From contig CP102405.1 of assembly GCA_024628785.1 (NCBI GenBank), positions 1,736,001 through 1,800,000 on the forward strand: DNA of 64,000 nt, given 5' to 3'. How positions within the stretch are numbered: the first letter of the stretch is position 1; the number at the start of each line of letters is the position of its first letter. The notes under the pieces were generated by a model that saw nothing but the letters and a program-made list of their open reading frames with translations, was not told the origin of the DNA and searched no databases. This DNA is from Fusobacteria bacterium ZRK30. Its GTDB lineage: Bacteria; Fusobacteriota; Fusobacteriia; Fusobacteriales; Fusobacteriaceae. The translations under genes were made by a program, and so were the position numbers. Shown in pieces: positions 26,163-34,428 of this stretch.

Positions 26163-26321
26163 TTATAGTTCTATCCACTATCTTCTGACCCCGTCTACTA
26201 TATTTTCAAAAACTACTATATTCTTTTCTATGATCTTTCTTGAAACTGTATTGGCAGTATTACACGTAATCAAAATTCTGTTTGCCCCTTCTTTTCTCAA
26301 AAGATTAAAACATAAGTGCAA
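26163..26321 (-). pseudogene. C-terminal fragment of a GNAT acetyltransferase
   Basis: The minus strand reads LHLCFNLLRKEGANRILITC, then NTANTVSRKIIEKN and FENIVDGVRR before an in-frame stop, then WIEL. It aligns with the C-terminus of the intact GNAT at 59333-59827 (LCLDLLKKEGMDRVLITC, DIDNKGSQKIIEGN, LENIIDRSKRYWI). No N-terminal half or start is present and there is an internal stop, so it is a decayed remnant. Confidence 0.75.
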
Positions 26322-26395
26322 TATATTTTAAGATACAGTATCATATATATAATTTATCTATTTTATAGTTTTATTCAAAAAAAATAAATATTTAA

Positions 26396-26424
26396 TTGAC
26401 TATCCTTGTTGTATAATATATACT
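26396..26424 (+). promoter_or_regulatory. Promoter of the small membrane protein
   Basis: TTGACT at 26396-26401 and TATACT at 26419-26424, spacer 17, about 100 bases before the ATG. Confidence 0.65.
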
Positions 26425-26525
26425 ATATATGTTACATACAAGTAAGATAAATTACATAAATAAATTTGTACTTGAATTGTTTTTTTAATTAGTGTATATA
26501 TTTTTATAATTTATGGAGGTGTAAA

Positions 26526-26714
26526 ATGATTAACAAACAAAAAAGCGAGATGACTACAGAAGAAAAGGATAATAAAATAATTTTTAATATATTATTTCTA
26601 ACTGGCCTTCTCATAATAGCAGGCTTTATTTATAGTATCGTCAATAAACCACAACCAGCAAAAGCGGGTATAAAAAGTGTATTTGAAAAAAATTATCAGG
26701 TAAAAATAACTTAA
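26526..26714 (+). CDS. Small single-span membrane protein, 62 aa
   Basis: Not assigned to a family. GGAGGTG precedes the ATG. A charged N-terminus (MINKQKSEMTTEEKDNK) leads into one membrane helix (IIFNILFLTGLLIIAGFIYSIV, residues about 18-39) and a short basic tail with KPQPAKAG. Topology is probably N-in. It is a monocistronic unit with a promoter and a terminator-like hairpin. Confidence 0.65.
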   Translation: MINKQKSEMTTEEKDNKIIFNILFLTGLLIIAGFIYSIVNKPQPAKAGIKSVFEKNYQVKIT

Positions 26715-26737
26715 TTTAGATCTATCCAAAATGTCTT

Positions 26738-26778
26738 TTAAAGAGGAATAATTTCTTTGAAATCACTCCTCTTTATTT
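26738..26778 (+). terminator. Hairpin after the small membrane gene
   Basis: AAAGAGGA / TCCTCTTT stem with a 19-base loop followed by ATTTTA. Weak T run. Confidence 0.55.
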
Positions 26779-26805
26779 TAATAATTTTACACTCTTCAAC
26801 ATACT

Positions 26806-26871
26806 TTACGCACTATATTCCCCTCTGTTGTAAGGGTTTTATCTATATCAAATACTACTATCTTATACATA
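26806..26871 (-). pseudogene. N-terminal fragment of a HAD-superfamily hydrolase
   Basis: After AAGGAGTG the minus strand reads MYKIVVFDIDKTLTTEG and then leaves frame and stops. DIDKTLT is the catalytic DxDx(T/V) motif I of HAD phosphatases. Only about 20 residues survive, so this is a remnant. Confidence 0.65.
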
Positions 26872-27138
26872 AAACACTCCTTTCTTACTCCTAAATATTA
26901 ATCTAAAGTATATCGTATTTTTTAGTTTTTTTCTTTTCATTAGTGAATGAGATTTAAATTTTCATTATAATTCAACAACTTTTATTTATAAATGAAAAAG
27001 CCGTTTCTGATATCCACAGCTTTTTCTATACATTTCCTCTAACCAGAGAAAAAGAGAGTAAATGTATCCCTCCATATTTTTTTAAGCTCCATATTTTTCC
27101 AACTAATAAAAATAGTTTTTAGGAGATAAAAAATAAGA

Positions 27139-27226
27139 GTATTTTTTCCACGCTGGTTAGATTAATATTATATTTCTAAAGACATGCTAAAATCATATTT
27201 ACATTCCACACTGGTTAAATTTAATA
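27139..27226 (+). repeat. Two CRISPR-like repeats downstream of the cas genes
   Basis: Two copies of the array repeat, at about 27139-27167 (CCACGCTGGTTAGATTAATA at its 3' end) and 27197-27226 (ATTTACATTCCACACTGG at its 5' end), are separated by 29 bases. They match the repeats at 31805-32321 in orientation and sequence but lie at the other end of the cas operon. Confidence 0.75.
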
Positions 27227-27255
27227 TAAGAATTTTTAAAATTATATTCTGTTTC

Positions 27256-28356
27256 CTATATAAAATTAACAATATAACTCTCTTTTTCGCCATTTTTTAC
27301 CTCTCTGGTGTCTATATAGATATCTTCACTATCTTCACCAATACCATATTCCGACGTATAAATAACGCTTTTTTTATTGAATACCCTTTTATTACCACAT
27401 ATTTCATAATCTTTATTTAAAAAATATTTTGTTCCATTTCTATTTTTTAATGTTATATCATTTTCTTTTATCTTCTTATAATCTAAATATACAGAATTTT
27501 TACCGGTTAAACCTCCTAATTTATCTATAACTTCTCCCGACAAATCTTCAGTCAGTTCTACGATCTTACATTCATTTATATCCACAAAATCTTCACTTCT
27601 TCCTATGGATTTTAGACTATAGATGTTTTCCCTTATAACTTTTAGTGTCTCATCATCTGTTTTAACATGAATTATTAAATTTACATCGTGTAAAATTTCA
27701 TAATATCTGACTGATGTTGTCAAAGAATTATATTTTGAAATTTCCCTTGTATAGTTATTATATTCAAATGTTTTTACCCTTTCATTGATCCTCTTTTCTT
27801 TATTTCTAACCTCTTTCTCCCTCAAAACTACATTTTTGTACCTCAATGATTTTTTTCCCAAATTTTTTTTCTTATCTGTCAGAGATTTTTTCCTGACTTT
27901 AAATATTCTTTTTAATCTCTCTATTCTGGTCTTTTTAAAATTTAAAATTTTATCGTTTAAATTTTTTAAGTTTCTATACTCCTCCAACAAATCAGAGTTT
28001 TTTACCTCTATGGTAATCCCTTTTCTAAAACTATTTCCCATACTTTTTTTAGCTACTGCCACCTTATCAAAGGCAGTGGAGATAAGGTTATTGTTTTTCA
28101 TCTTTACTAAAATGCCCCGGTCATCCATGACAGAGTTTAAAAAACAATAATCTGTGTATGGCTGTTTTATAAGGGATGAATAAGTACCTTGAATAGATAG
28201 ATCCATAGGGTGATACTCTTTAAAGTTACAGGCATTATGCAGGGCACCTATCACTGTTGAAAAAGGAGGAAGTGGGTAGGTCATCTTATTGGTTATAGTC
28301 TCCTCCTTCTTATAGTGTGCCTTATTTTGAGTTAATACTAATCTCAGAGCTTTCAT
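27256..28356 (-). CDS. cas5: Type I-B Cascade subunit Cas5
   Basis: The 366-residue product begins MKALRLVLTQNKAHYKKEET and continues TYPLPPFSTVIGALHNAC, the RAMP start of Cas5 (Tneap type). Cas5 caps the 5' handle of crRNA in the Cascade surveillance complex. Residues about 130-210 form an unusually long, Lys/Arg-rich helical insertion (KKTRIERLKRIFKVRKKSL, KKKNLGKKSLRYKN, EKEVRNKEKRINERVK), making it longer than the roughly 230-260 residues I would expect. The C-terminal half again looks Cas5-like. It starts 2 bases after cas7 and is last in the operon. Confidence 0.85.
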   Translation of the reverse strand: MKALRLVLTQNKAHYKKEETITNKMTYPLPPFSTVIGALHNACNFKEYHPMDLSIQGTYSSLIKQPYTDYCFLNSVMDDRGILVKMKNNNLISTAFDKVAVAKKSMGNSFRKGITIEVKNSDLLEEYRNLKNLNDKILNFKKTRIERLKRIFKVRKKSLTDKKKNLGKKSLRYKNVVLREKEVRNKEKRINERVKTFEYNNYTREISKYNSLTTSVRYYEILHDVNLIIHVKTDDETLKVIRENIYSLKSIGRSEDFVDINECKIVELTEDLSGEVIDKLGGLTGKNSVYLDYKKIKENDITLKNRNGTKYFLNKDYEICGNKRVFNKKSVIYTSEYGIGEDSEDIYIDTREVKNGEKESYIVNFI

Positions 28357-28358
28357 AA

Positions 28359-29255
28359 TTACACTCCATAGTATTGATCGACTTCATCTTTTAAATTATC
28401 AAAGAACTTAGCTACACTTACAGGTTCTAATTCTTTGACTATATCAGTCTCATTATCTATACCATCTCCCTCTAAAAGTCCTACCCTGTATCCTCTGGCT
28501 ATCCTGTCCTTTAAATCATTCGTTATCTTTAATTTCCCATCTTTTACTCTCACAACATTTTCAAATTGATGGGTCATCCTATCCGATAATCCTCCTACAA
28601 CAAATATAGGTTCAGCATTATCTAAATTTCCTTTTACAATTAAATTAAGGTTTTCAACAGTTTTTAACATTGAGTTAACTCTCTGTGCTTTCTCCTCTCT
28701 GCTGGCTTCTATATCAAAATTTTCATCTTTTCCAATCATGGAAAGATCAAATGTAATAGAATAGATCTTTAAGGATTTATCATATTCATAGTTATACGGC
28801 ATAAGCCCTGTTTTTTTAGCAGCTTCCTTATCCTGAAGCTTTATATTATTTGCTTTACCATATGTTCTGGCCAGATGAAGGTTATTGTGAAATCTTGCTT
28901 CATTTACAAAGGGTTCACAGGCAACAGCATCTGTCAGATAAAATGAACTTTTCCTTACATATGTAAGTTTTTTATCTCCTACAGATGTATTCATATACCC
29001 TCCCTCCAACGCCCTGCAGTTACTTACATTTAATTCTTCACTTACTTCTTTTTGAGTAGCTCCGTCTACAGTTACTTGCAAATCATCGTACATTCCACTC
29101 TGTACCATCAATGAATTTTTTAAACTTTCCCTGCTTCTGGCAGCATAGGTGTTTCCATTTCTAAAAACTTTTTGTATGGAGGATATATTTCCCATTCCCT
29201 CTCCATAGTTTGACGTTATATTAGCAACTACCGTCAACGTTAATGCTTTTTTCAT
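28359..29255 (-). CDS. cas7: Type I-B Cascade backbone Cas7 (Cst2/DevR family)
   Basis: The 298-residue product has the DevR/Cst2 N-terminus: LTLTVVANITSNYGEGMGNIS, then RNGNTYAARSRESLKNSLM, where Cas7 contacts crRNA. Cas7 polymerises along the spacer to make the Cascade filament. GGLSDRMTHQFENV near residue 220 is another family-typical block. Its ATG overlaps the cas8 stop by one base (TAATG), showing translational coupling. Confidence 0.92.
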   Translation of the reverse strand: MKKALTLTVVANITSNYGEGMGNISSIQKVFRNGNTYAARSRESLKNSLMVQSGMYDDLQVTVDGATQKEVSEELNVSNCRALEGGYMNTSVGDKKLTYVRKSSFYLTDAVACEPFVNEARFHNNLHLARTYGKANNIKLQDKEAAKKTGLMPYNYEYDKSLKIYSITFDLSMIGKDENFDIEASREEKAQRVNSMLKTVENLNLIVKGNLDNAEPIFVVGGLSDRMTHQFENVVRVKDGKLKITNDLKDRIARGYRVGLLEGDGIDNETDIVKELEPVSVAKFFDNLKDEVDQYYGV

Positions 29256-30595
29256 TATTTCTCCTCCCCTTTAAAAGTTTTTTTCTCTCCCAATGTATTT
29301 ATAAATGTATATGCCAGATTTTTATTGTTTTCAAAATTTTCAAAGAGATCTACAGCAACTCCTATACTGACCTGTGTATAAGCAGAAAGATGTAATAATA
29401 TTTCGCATACTCTGTTATAATCTTTCAATGTAATAGCACTTATCAGTCTTTGCTCATACGCTCTTATCTTACTTGGATTATTTCTCAATGCTTTCCTTAT
29501 CTGCATAGCAGATCCATAAGCGATCTTTTGTTTATCGGTCATATTTCCTCCCCTGTAGATCAATTCATTTATCTTTACTAGATGTGATATGAAGTACCCT
29601 TTATTTCTCTCCTTCAATAAGATATCTAACAAATCATCCAGTTTTATCTCATTTAAAATACTGTCAGTTACAATTTTTTCTAGTTTTATAAATTCATTTT
29701 TTACCTTACAGGGTTTTCTTAGAACATCTAATTGTTTTTTATCTATCTGATTAAATATCTTTCGAGCTTTTTCTCTGACATAGATGGTCTCAAAATAATC
29801 TTTCTCCCTCACTTTATAGATGATCTCTACATCATAATCTATAAAGTTAAAGCTATCCCTGTTAAATAAATTATTTCTAATACTTTTTTGTGGCTGGTCA
29901 TGGCACTCCCAGCTATTGGTTTTTATAAGTTGATCCAGGTTAAAATTATTATTTATAAAGAAGGCTTCCCTTGTTTTAGAAAAAGCAAAGGGGATAAAAT
30001 CAAATATTCTATCATCTGAATACAAAAAAGTAGATGTATCTCTCATATAAGCTATAGATCTTCCTTTTTTAGGCATATCGATAGAATATCCCCTGATCCT
30101 ACAGGAATTGAGGTCTTCTTTCAAAAGATTATTTTCATTACAGAAATTATAATATAAACTCCTCCCCCCTCTAAAAGTCTCAGTTATTAACCGCAGTCTG
30201 TTCCTGTCTATAATCTTTAGTATCTCCAAACTATTTTTACCATTATATTTAATTTCTTTAAAAGTTTTTAACATTATAGTATTGCTAGATATATTTTTAG
30301 ATAATTTTTCATTGACTGCCTTTACCCTTTCATCCTCCCTTTCATCATTCCAAGGGGTATCCAATAGATCCTCAACTTTTTTATGATGCATTGATTCTCT
30401 AAAATATTTTTCTGCAAAGAGCAGGTATTTTTCATCTGTTATCTCTTTAATATTAAATTCCAAATAATCATCTGTCTGATTATAGTGAATATCATAATTC
30501 CTTAAATATTTACTTACTCCTACAATGGCTGCACTCCAACGCCAATCTGACGGGTACACCCGGGTATCAAATTCTCCCTCTGTAATTTCCTTCAT
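29255..30595 (-). CDS. cas8: Type I-B Cascade large subunit Cas8 (Cst1-like)
   Basis: Large, poorly conserved 446-residue protein located between cas6 and cas7, the position of Cas8b/Cst1. The N-terminus (VYPSDWRWSAAIVGVSKYL) resembles the start of Cst1-type Cas8 proteins, and DRNRLRLITETFRGGRSLYYNF and FIPFAFSKTREAFFINNN are also consistent. Cas8 recognises the PAM and helps unwind target DNA. The C-terminal part (LRNNPSKIRAYEQRLISAIT) is helical, as in the small-subunit-like domain. The call rests partly on gene order. Confidence 0.82.
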   Translation of the reverse strand: MKEITEGEFDTRVYPSDWRWSAAIVGVSKYLRNYDIHYNQTDDYLEFNIKEITDEKYLLFAEKYFRESMHHKKVEDLLDTPWNDEREDERVKAVNEKLSKNISSNTIMLKTFKEIKYNGKNSLEILKIIDRNRLRLITETFRGGRSLYYNFCNENNLLKEDLNSCRIRGYSIDMPKKGRSIAYMRDTSTFLYSDDRIFDFIPFAFSKTREAFFINNNFNLDQLIKTNSWECHDQPQKSIRNNLFNRDSFNFIDYDVEIIYKVREKDYFETIYVREKARKIFNQIDKKQLDVLRKPCKVKNEFIKLEKIVTDSILNEIKLDDLLDILLKERNKGYFISHLVKINELIYRGGNMTDKQKIAYGSAMQIRKALRNNPSKIRAYEQRLISAITLKDYNRVCEILLHLSAYTQVSIGVAVDLFENFENNKNLAYTFINTLGEKKTFKGEEK

Positions 30596-30603
30596 GTTCC
30601 CCC

Positions 30604-31311
30604 CTACTCTATAAGTTCCAACATTCCAAAGCCAGCTGATGACCTGCTTCCAAATCCCGATTTGTATAAATAATTTAATATTTTTTTATCTGCCTTCATA
30701 TAGAAGTTCCCTAGAGTTACAGGAAATTTAGAACTGTAAAAACTCACTACAGTACGTTTTGTTTTTATAGGTACTATCTCGAATTCTTCCAATGATGATT
30801 TAGAAAATTTATCCTTTAAATTATACAGAGTATTTTTCTTTAAAATTTCCAGTCCTTTTTTATCAAAATCATGGTACCAGCTATTTTTCCCTTCTCTGAC
30901 CTCCCTGATTACTATAGGTGATAACGTCCTAAATACAGCCTCATCTCTTACAACTTCCTTTTCCTGTCTCTTATGAATCCTCTCCACTACAAATGAATTT
31001 TCATCCATAGAAATTTTTTTCCCCTTACTGCCTATCAAGGCATTTAAAAAATGAAGGGCTTCCATCATATTTTCAACAGATAAAAATATTTTTATATAAT
31101 TATTTTTTAGATACACCCTGTCTTTTTCTATTTTTTCAACTGGGAGATATACAGAAAAAGTAAAATTTCTCCTCTCTGGATCATCATATATAGCCCTCTT
31201 TATATCTCTATTATATTCTTCCAGTGATCCTTTAAAAAATGAGAGTATTTTCCTTCTATAATCTGTAGAAATCACTTTTTTTTCTAGTTTACACCTTATT
31301 TCAAACCTCAT
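30604..31311 (-). CDS. cas6: CRISPR RNA endonuclease Cas6
   Basis: The 235-residue RAMP protein ends with the Cas6 glycine-rich loop SGFGSRSSAGFGMLEL (about residues 218-233). Cas6 cuts the repeat within pre-crRNA and keeps hold of the 3' handle in type I-B. A catalytic His may lie in the N-terminal domain but I cannot assign it. It is the first gene of the operon; cas8 follows after 8 bases. The array lies about 500 bases upstream, on the far side of a presumptive leader region. Confidence 0.9.
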   Translation of the reverse strand: MRFEIRCKLEKKVISTDYRRKILSFFKGSLEEYNRDIKRAIYDDPERRNFTFSVYLPVEKIEKDRVYLKNNYIKIFLSVENMMEALHFLNALIGSKGKKISMDENSFVVERIHKRQEKEVVRDEAVFRTLSPIVIREVREGKNSWYHDFDKKGLEILKKNTLYNLKDKFSKSSLEEFEIVPIKTKRTVVSFYSSKFPVTLGNFYMKADKKILNYLYKSGFGSRSSAGFGMLELIE

Positions 31312-31373
31312 AGTGCCCCCTCTATAATTGAATAAAAAAACTTAATTTTTAAAATTGATATCTCTTATAAAGT

Positions 31374-31405
31374 AAAAAAAAGAACCTCAGGTTCTTTACT
31401 TTTTA
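31374..31405 (-). terminator. Hairpin between array and cas6
   Basis: AAAGAACC-TCA-GGTTCTTT stem with T runs in both directions, upstream of cas6. It could stop transcription entering the cas operon from the array side. Confidence 0.65.
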
Positions 31406-31804
31406 ATAGATATTCTTCCCACAAATAACCACGATTAATCAATAATTTAAAGGATCATTATAATCAATAAATTATTTTTTTTGTACACCTTCTTTCCTTT
31501 CAAACTTAGTGTACTTCAAAAAAATAGATTAATCAATAGTATCTTTGAAAAAACTTAATTTTTTCACAAGTTTAATTAAAATTTAGCTATTTTAACCTAA
31601 AATAATAACTAATTTGTATAGTTGGACTACTTTTTAGATTTACAGGCCTAATCTCAGGATACAATAACAAAAGAAATATTGAGAGGTATTTTTGAAACGT
31701 TTCCTGAGAAGAAAAAAAGTCTACTGGAGAAACAAATAATCTCTCAGTAGACATTTAAAGTCCATAAATATAAGCTCAATTACAGCAATTGTTGTTGTTT
31801 TAAA
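31406..31804. other. Region between cas6 and array, possible leader
   Basis: Apart from two hairpins no gene is visible. At 31657-31743 an open stretch reads SQDTITKEILRGIFETFPEK before a stop, perhaps a decayed gene end. If the array is read on the plus strand, the CRISPR leader should lie here; I see no clear promoter. Confidence 0.4.
31708..31745 (-). terminator. Strong hairpin with T run on the minus strand
   Basis: GTCTACTG-AGA ... TCT-CAGTAGAC; read on the minus strand it is followed by TTTTTTTC. It would stop minus-strand transcription leaving the array. Confidence 0.7.
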
Positions 31805-32321
31805 GTTTTTACTCCATATTGGTTAGATTAATAATTTGTCTGTATCTGGCTGAATCACTGGTCTTTGATTTAAATTCCATACTGGTTAGATTAAATTTAT
31901 CATTAAATCTGATTTTAGACTTGATTTTAATATGTTTACATTCCACATTGATTAGATTAATAATTGTCATTTTAATGAAAATAATACATTTACATTCCAT
32001 TTTGATTAGATTAATACAGATTAGCATAAACAAAACACCCTTTTCAAGGGTCTGTTTACACTTTATTTCTGCTAAGCTGATAATAAATTTATCTGTGGTA
32101 ATATTCTAAAAGAAAACAATTTAAATTCCACTTTGATTAGATTAATATTTAGACGAATCTGTATTCTATTGAAATAAAAGGGATTTACATTCCACACTGA
32201 TTAAATTAATATCTAAGTATCCATTCTCTCACGGTATCATTTCCTTTAGATTCCATATTGGTTAGATTACCAGCCGGTAGAGTTATTTACCAATTTAGAT
32301 TCCACTCTAGTTAGATTAATA
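31805..32321 (+). CRISPR. Degenerate type I-B repeat array, about 9 repeats
   Basis: Repeats of about 29 bases begin near 31805, 31868, 31934, 31988, 32054 (very degenerate), 32119, 32183, 32244 and 32293. The consensus is ATTTACATTCCACA followed by YTGRTTAGATTAATA; hardly any two copies are identical. Spacers of about 20, 25, 32, 34, 34, 35, 37 and 37 bases are unique in the window. A living array has near-identical repeats and uniform spacers, so this one has probably not acquired spacers or been homogenised for a long time. The repeat type matches the adjacent Cas6. Confidence 0.85.
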
Positions 32322-32477
32322 TGAAATTTGTTTTTTGTCAATAGAGTATACTCTATTGAACCTTATCTGTCGACCCTGAAAAAATAAAATTTTATTGTAA
32401 TATTTTTTTCTCTTTAAAATTCATTTCATAAAATTTAACTCTGTAGTCTGGAATGTCGTTCTGAATAAATCTTACGT

Positions 32478-33529
32478 TGTCAAATTAAATGCAACACTTT
32501 TCAATTTCACCCCAAAATACTTCTTTTGGGGTTTTCCAATTTAAACACTTCCTTGGTCTATTATTAATTTTGTTTACCGCTTTATAAAATTCACATCTCT
32601 TTATCTTACTAAAAATAGTCCCTTTAGGGAAAGTTCTCCTTAATAAATCGTTTGTATTCTCATTTGTTCCTCTCTCCCATGAGTGATAAGGGTTAGCAAA
32701 ATAAGCTTTAATACCTAATGCTTCCTCTAATTCTTTAAATTTAGAGAATTCTTTCCCGTTATCCGATGTAAATGTTTTTATGTATTCTTTAGGTATATAT
32801 TTAAAATTCTCTATTGTTGCCTCATTAAAAGTATCTGATTTTCTATTAATCATTAGCTCCGCTACAAGATATCTTGATTTCCTATCAACATAAGTCATCA
32901 TAGCACCTTTTTTCCTGCGCCAACGATAGTATCGCTTTCAAAATGACCAATCTCACTTCTATCATTCGCTTCTTCAGACCTTTCTTCTATCATCTTTTTA
33001 TTAGGGATTTTACCCCTTGTTTCTTTCAATCCTCTAGGCTTTTGTTTGCCTTTTCTAGTTAAAAGGTATTTAGCACTCTCCGTAAGAAAATCAAGATATA
33101 TTGCTCTATAAATTGTTTTAAATGAAATAGAATATTGGTTGTCTAATTTAGCTCTTCCTGATATTTGTTCTGGACTCCAACCTGATTCTAACTTTTCTTG
33201 AATATCTACCAAAAGGATCGAATCTCTTAATTTGTGCTTTCTTCCACAAAGTTGTTTTCTTTTTTTGTATAAAAACTGGGCTTTATTAGGAGTGTACTCA
33301 CCATCAACTGAATTTCTATTAATTTCTCTATAAATACTAACTCTATTTTTCTTTAATTTAGCTGCAATAAAACTAATTGATTTTTTTTGCGCTAAAAATT
33401 TAAATATACTTTCTCTTTCTTCAATGGTAAAATGTTTATGATTCATAAATACTCCTTTAATGTTTGGTCGCACTTACATTATACCAAGGAAATATTTATG
33501 AATTTTTTTTGTTGCATTTAATTATACAA
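32478..33529 (-). mobile_element. IS30-family insertion sequence
   Basis: A roughly 1.05 kb element. Its ends share AATTAAATGCAACA as an inverted repeat (32484-32497 and, reversed, around 33511-33525), preceded by TTGT at the tips. The single transposase gene is frameshifted. It abuts the distal end of the CRISPR array. I could not identify a target duplication. Confidence 0.82.
32485..33446 (-). pseudogene. IS30 transposase, frameshifted
   Basis: From ATG 33446 (AAAGGAG upstream) the N-terminal part has the helix-turn-helix MNHKHFTIEERESIFKFLAQ / ISFIAAKLKKNRVSIYREI and GWSPEQISGR, and reaches the first catalytic Asp in IGHFESDTIVG. The frame stops after GAGKKVL; the next frame resumes AMMTYVDRKSRY and holds the second Asp (FTSDNGKEF) and Glu (SWERGTNENTN). 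GGAAAAAAGG is the likely slip site: one more A restores GAGKKGAMMTYVDRK. Mutation, read error or slippage are all possible. Confidence 0.88.
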
Positions 33530-33552
33530 TTCAAGTTCTCCAAAAGCAATAT

Positions 33553-34140
33553 TTATAACAATTTTACCATGTGTTTATATTTTAAATCTTTTATTTTTAC
33601 ATCAATATCATGGTTATACCCCAAACTTTTATAAAGTCTATATGCTTTATCATTTGAGTAACTGCATAGTAAGGACGTCTTATTGCAAAAGTTGTCCAAG
33701 GCAAGATTTTCTGCATAGATCATCAAATTTCTTCCTAAACCATATCTCCGATAATTTTCCTCTACAGCAAGGCTGTCTATATAGTATTCTCCTTCAAAAG
33801 ATTCTGAAAATTCTAATTGAGGTTCAATATATTTTTTATACCCTTGAGTTCCGGGTTTATATTTATTTATAAGGTTATCCATTATAGGAGAGGAGAGTTT
33901 TTCACTCCTATCATGGGGCAGAGTAACCATACACCCGACAACATTTCCATCAACTTCAGCAATCGTACAATTTTCATAACTGAGAAAATTGCCCTTTAAA
34001 ATAAAAAATTTAGCCAGTTCTTCAATAGTTTTTTCTCTGGTATCCTCCCCTACAATTAAAGGTGCCAGGTCTAAATTGGCTTGATATATTAGCTCTGCTG
34101 CTTTTAAATGATCTTCCGGCGTTGCTTTTCGTATTTTCAT
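33553..34140 (-). CDS. GNAT N-acetyltransferase
   Basis: The 195-residue product is a typical single-domain GNAT. The acetyl-CoA binding segment is YYIDSLAVEENYRRYGLGRNLMIYAE (about 122-147), followed by TSLLCSYSNDKAYRLYKSLGYNHDID. The N-terminus MKIRKATPEDHLKAAELIYQ is family-typical. The substrate is unknown. It begins 24 bases beyond the right end of the IS30 element, reading the same way, and is not interrupted. Confidence 0.88.
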   Translation of the reverse strand: MKIRKATPEDHLKAAELIYQANLDLAPLIVGEDTREKTIEELAKFFILKGNFLSYENCTIAEVDGNVVGCMVTLPHDRSEKLSSPIMDNLINKYKPGTQGYKKYIEPQLEFSESFEGEYYIDSLAVEENYRRYGLGRNLMIYAENLALDNFCNKTSLLCSYSNDKAYRLYKSLGYNHDIDVKIKDLKYKHMVKLL

Positions 34141-34317
34141 AATTGCCTCCCAACTTTTATGATTTTCTTTGAGTTTGATCTCTACTATTTTTAGATCATC
34201 AACCTGTAATTCAAGTATGCTTTAAAAGAATACTAAAATCAATTTTTTAAATCTATCTTTATTTTCTTTTAATTAAAAGTTCTAATTTCTCCCAATTTTA
34301 TAGAAAATAGTTCTAAA

Positions 34318-34351
34318 TAAAAAACCAGAGATAAATATCTCTGGTTTTTTA
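34318..34351 (-). terminator. Terminator after the diguanylate cyclase gene
   Basis: AAAAAACCAGAGATA / TATCTCTGGTTTTTT. A second perfect hairpin, TTTCATACTTTTGAT / ATCAAAAGTATGAAA at about 34386-34423, lies between it and the stop codon. Confidence 0.85.
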
Positions 34352-34428
34352 TTGCACTTCTACTATTTCTTTTGTAAGACATATTTCATACTTTTGATAA
34401 TAAACATCAAAAGTATGAAATAGAAATA

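Noticed and set aside
31819-32109. Open frames through the CRISPR array on both strands
   Set aside because: Their repeating INLTNME-type sequence is just the translated CRISPR repeat.
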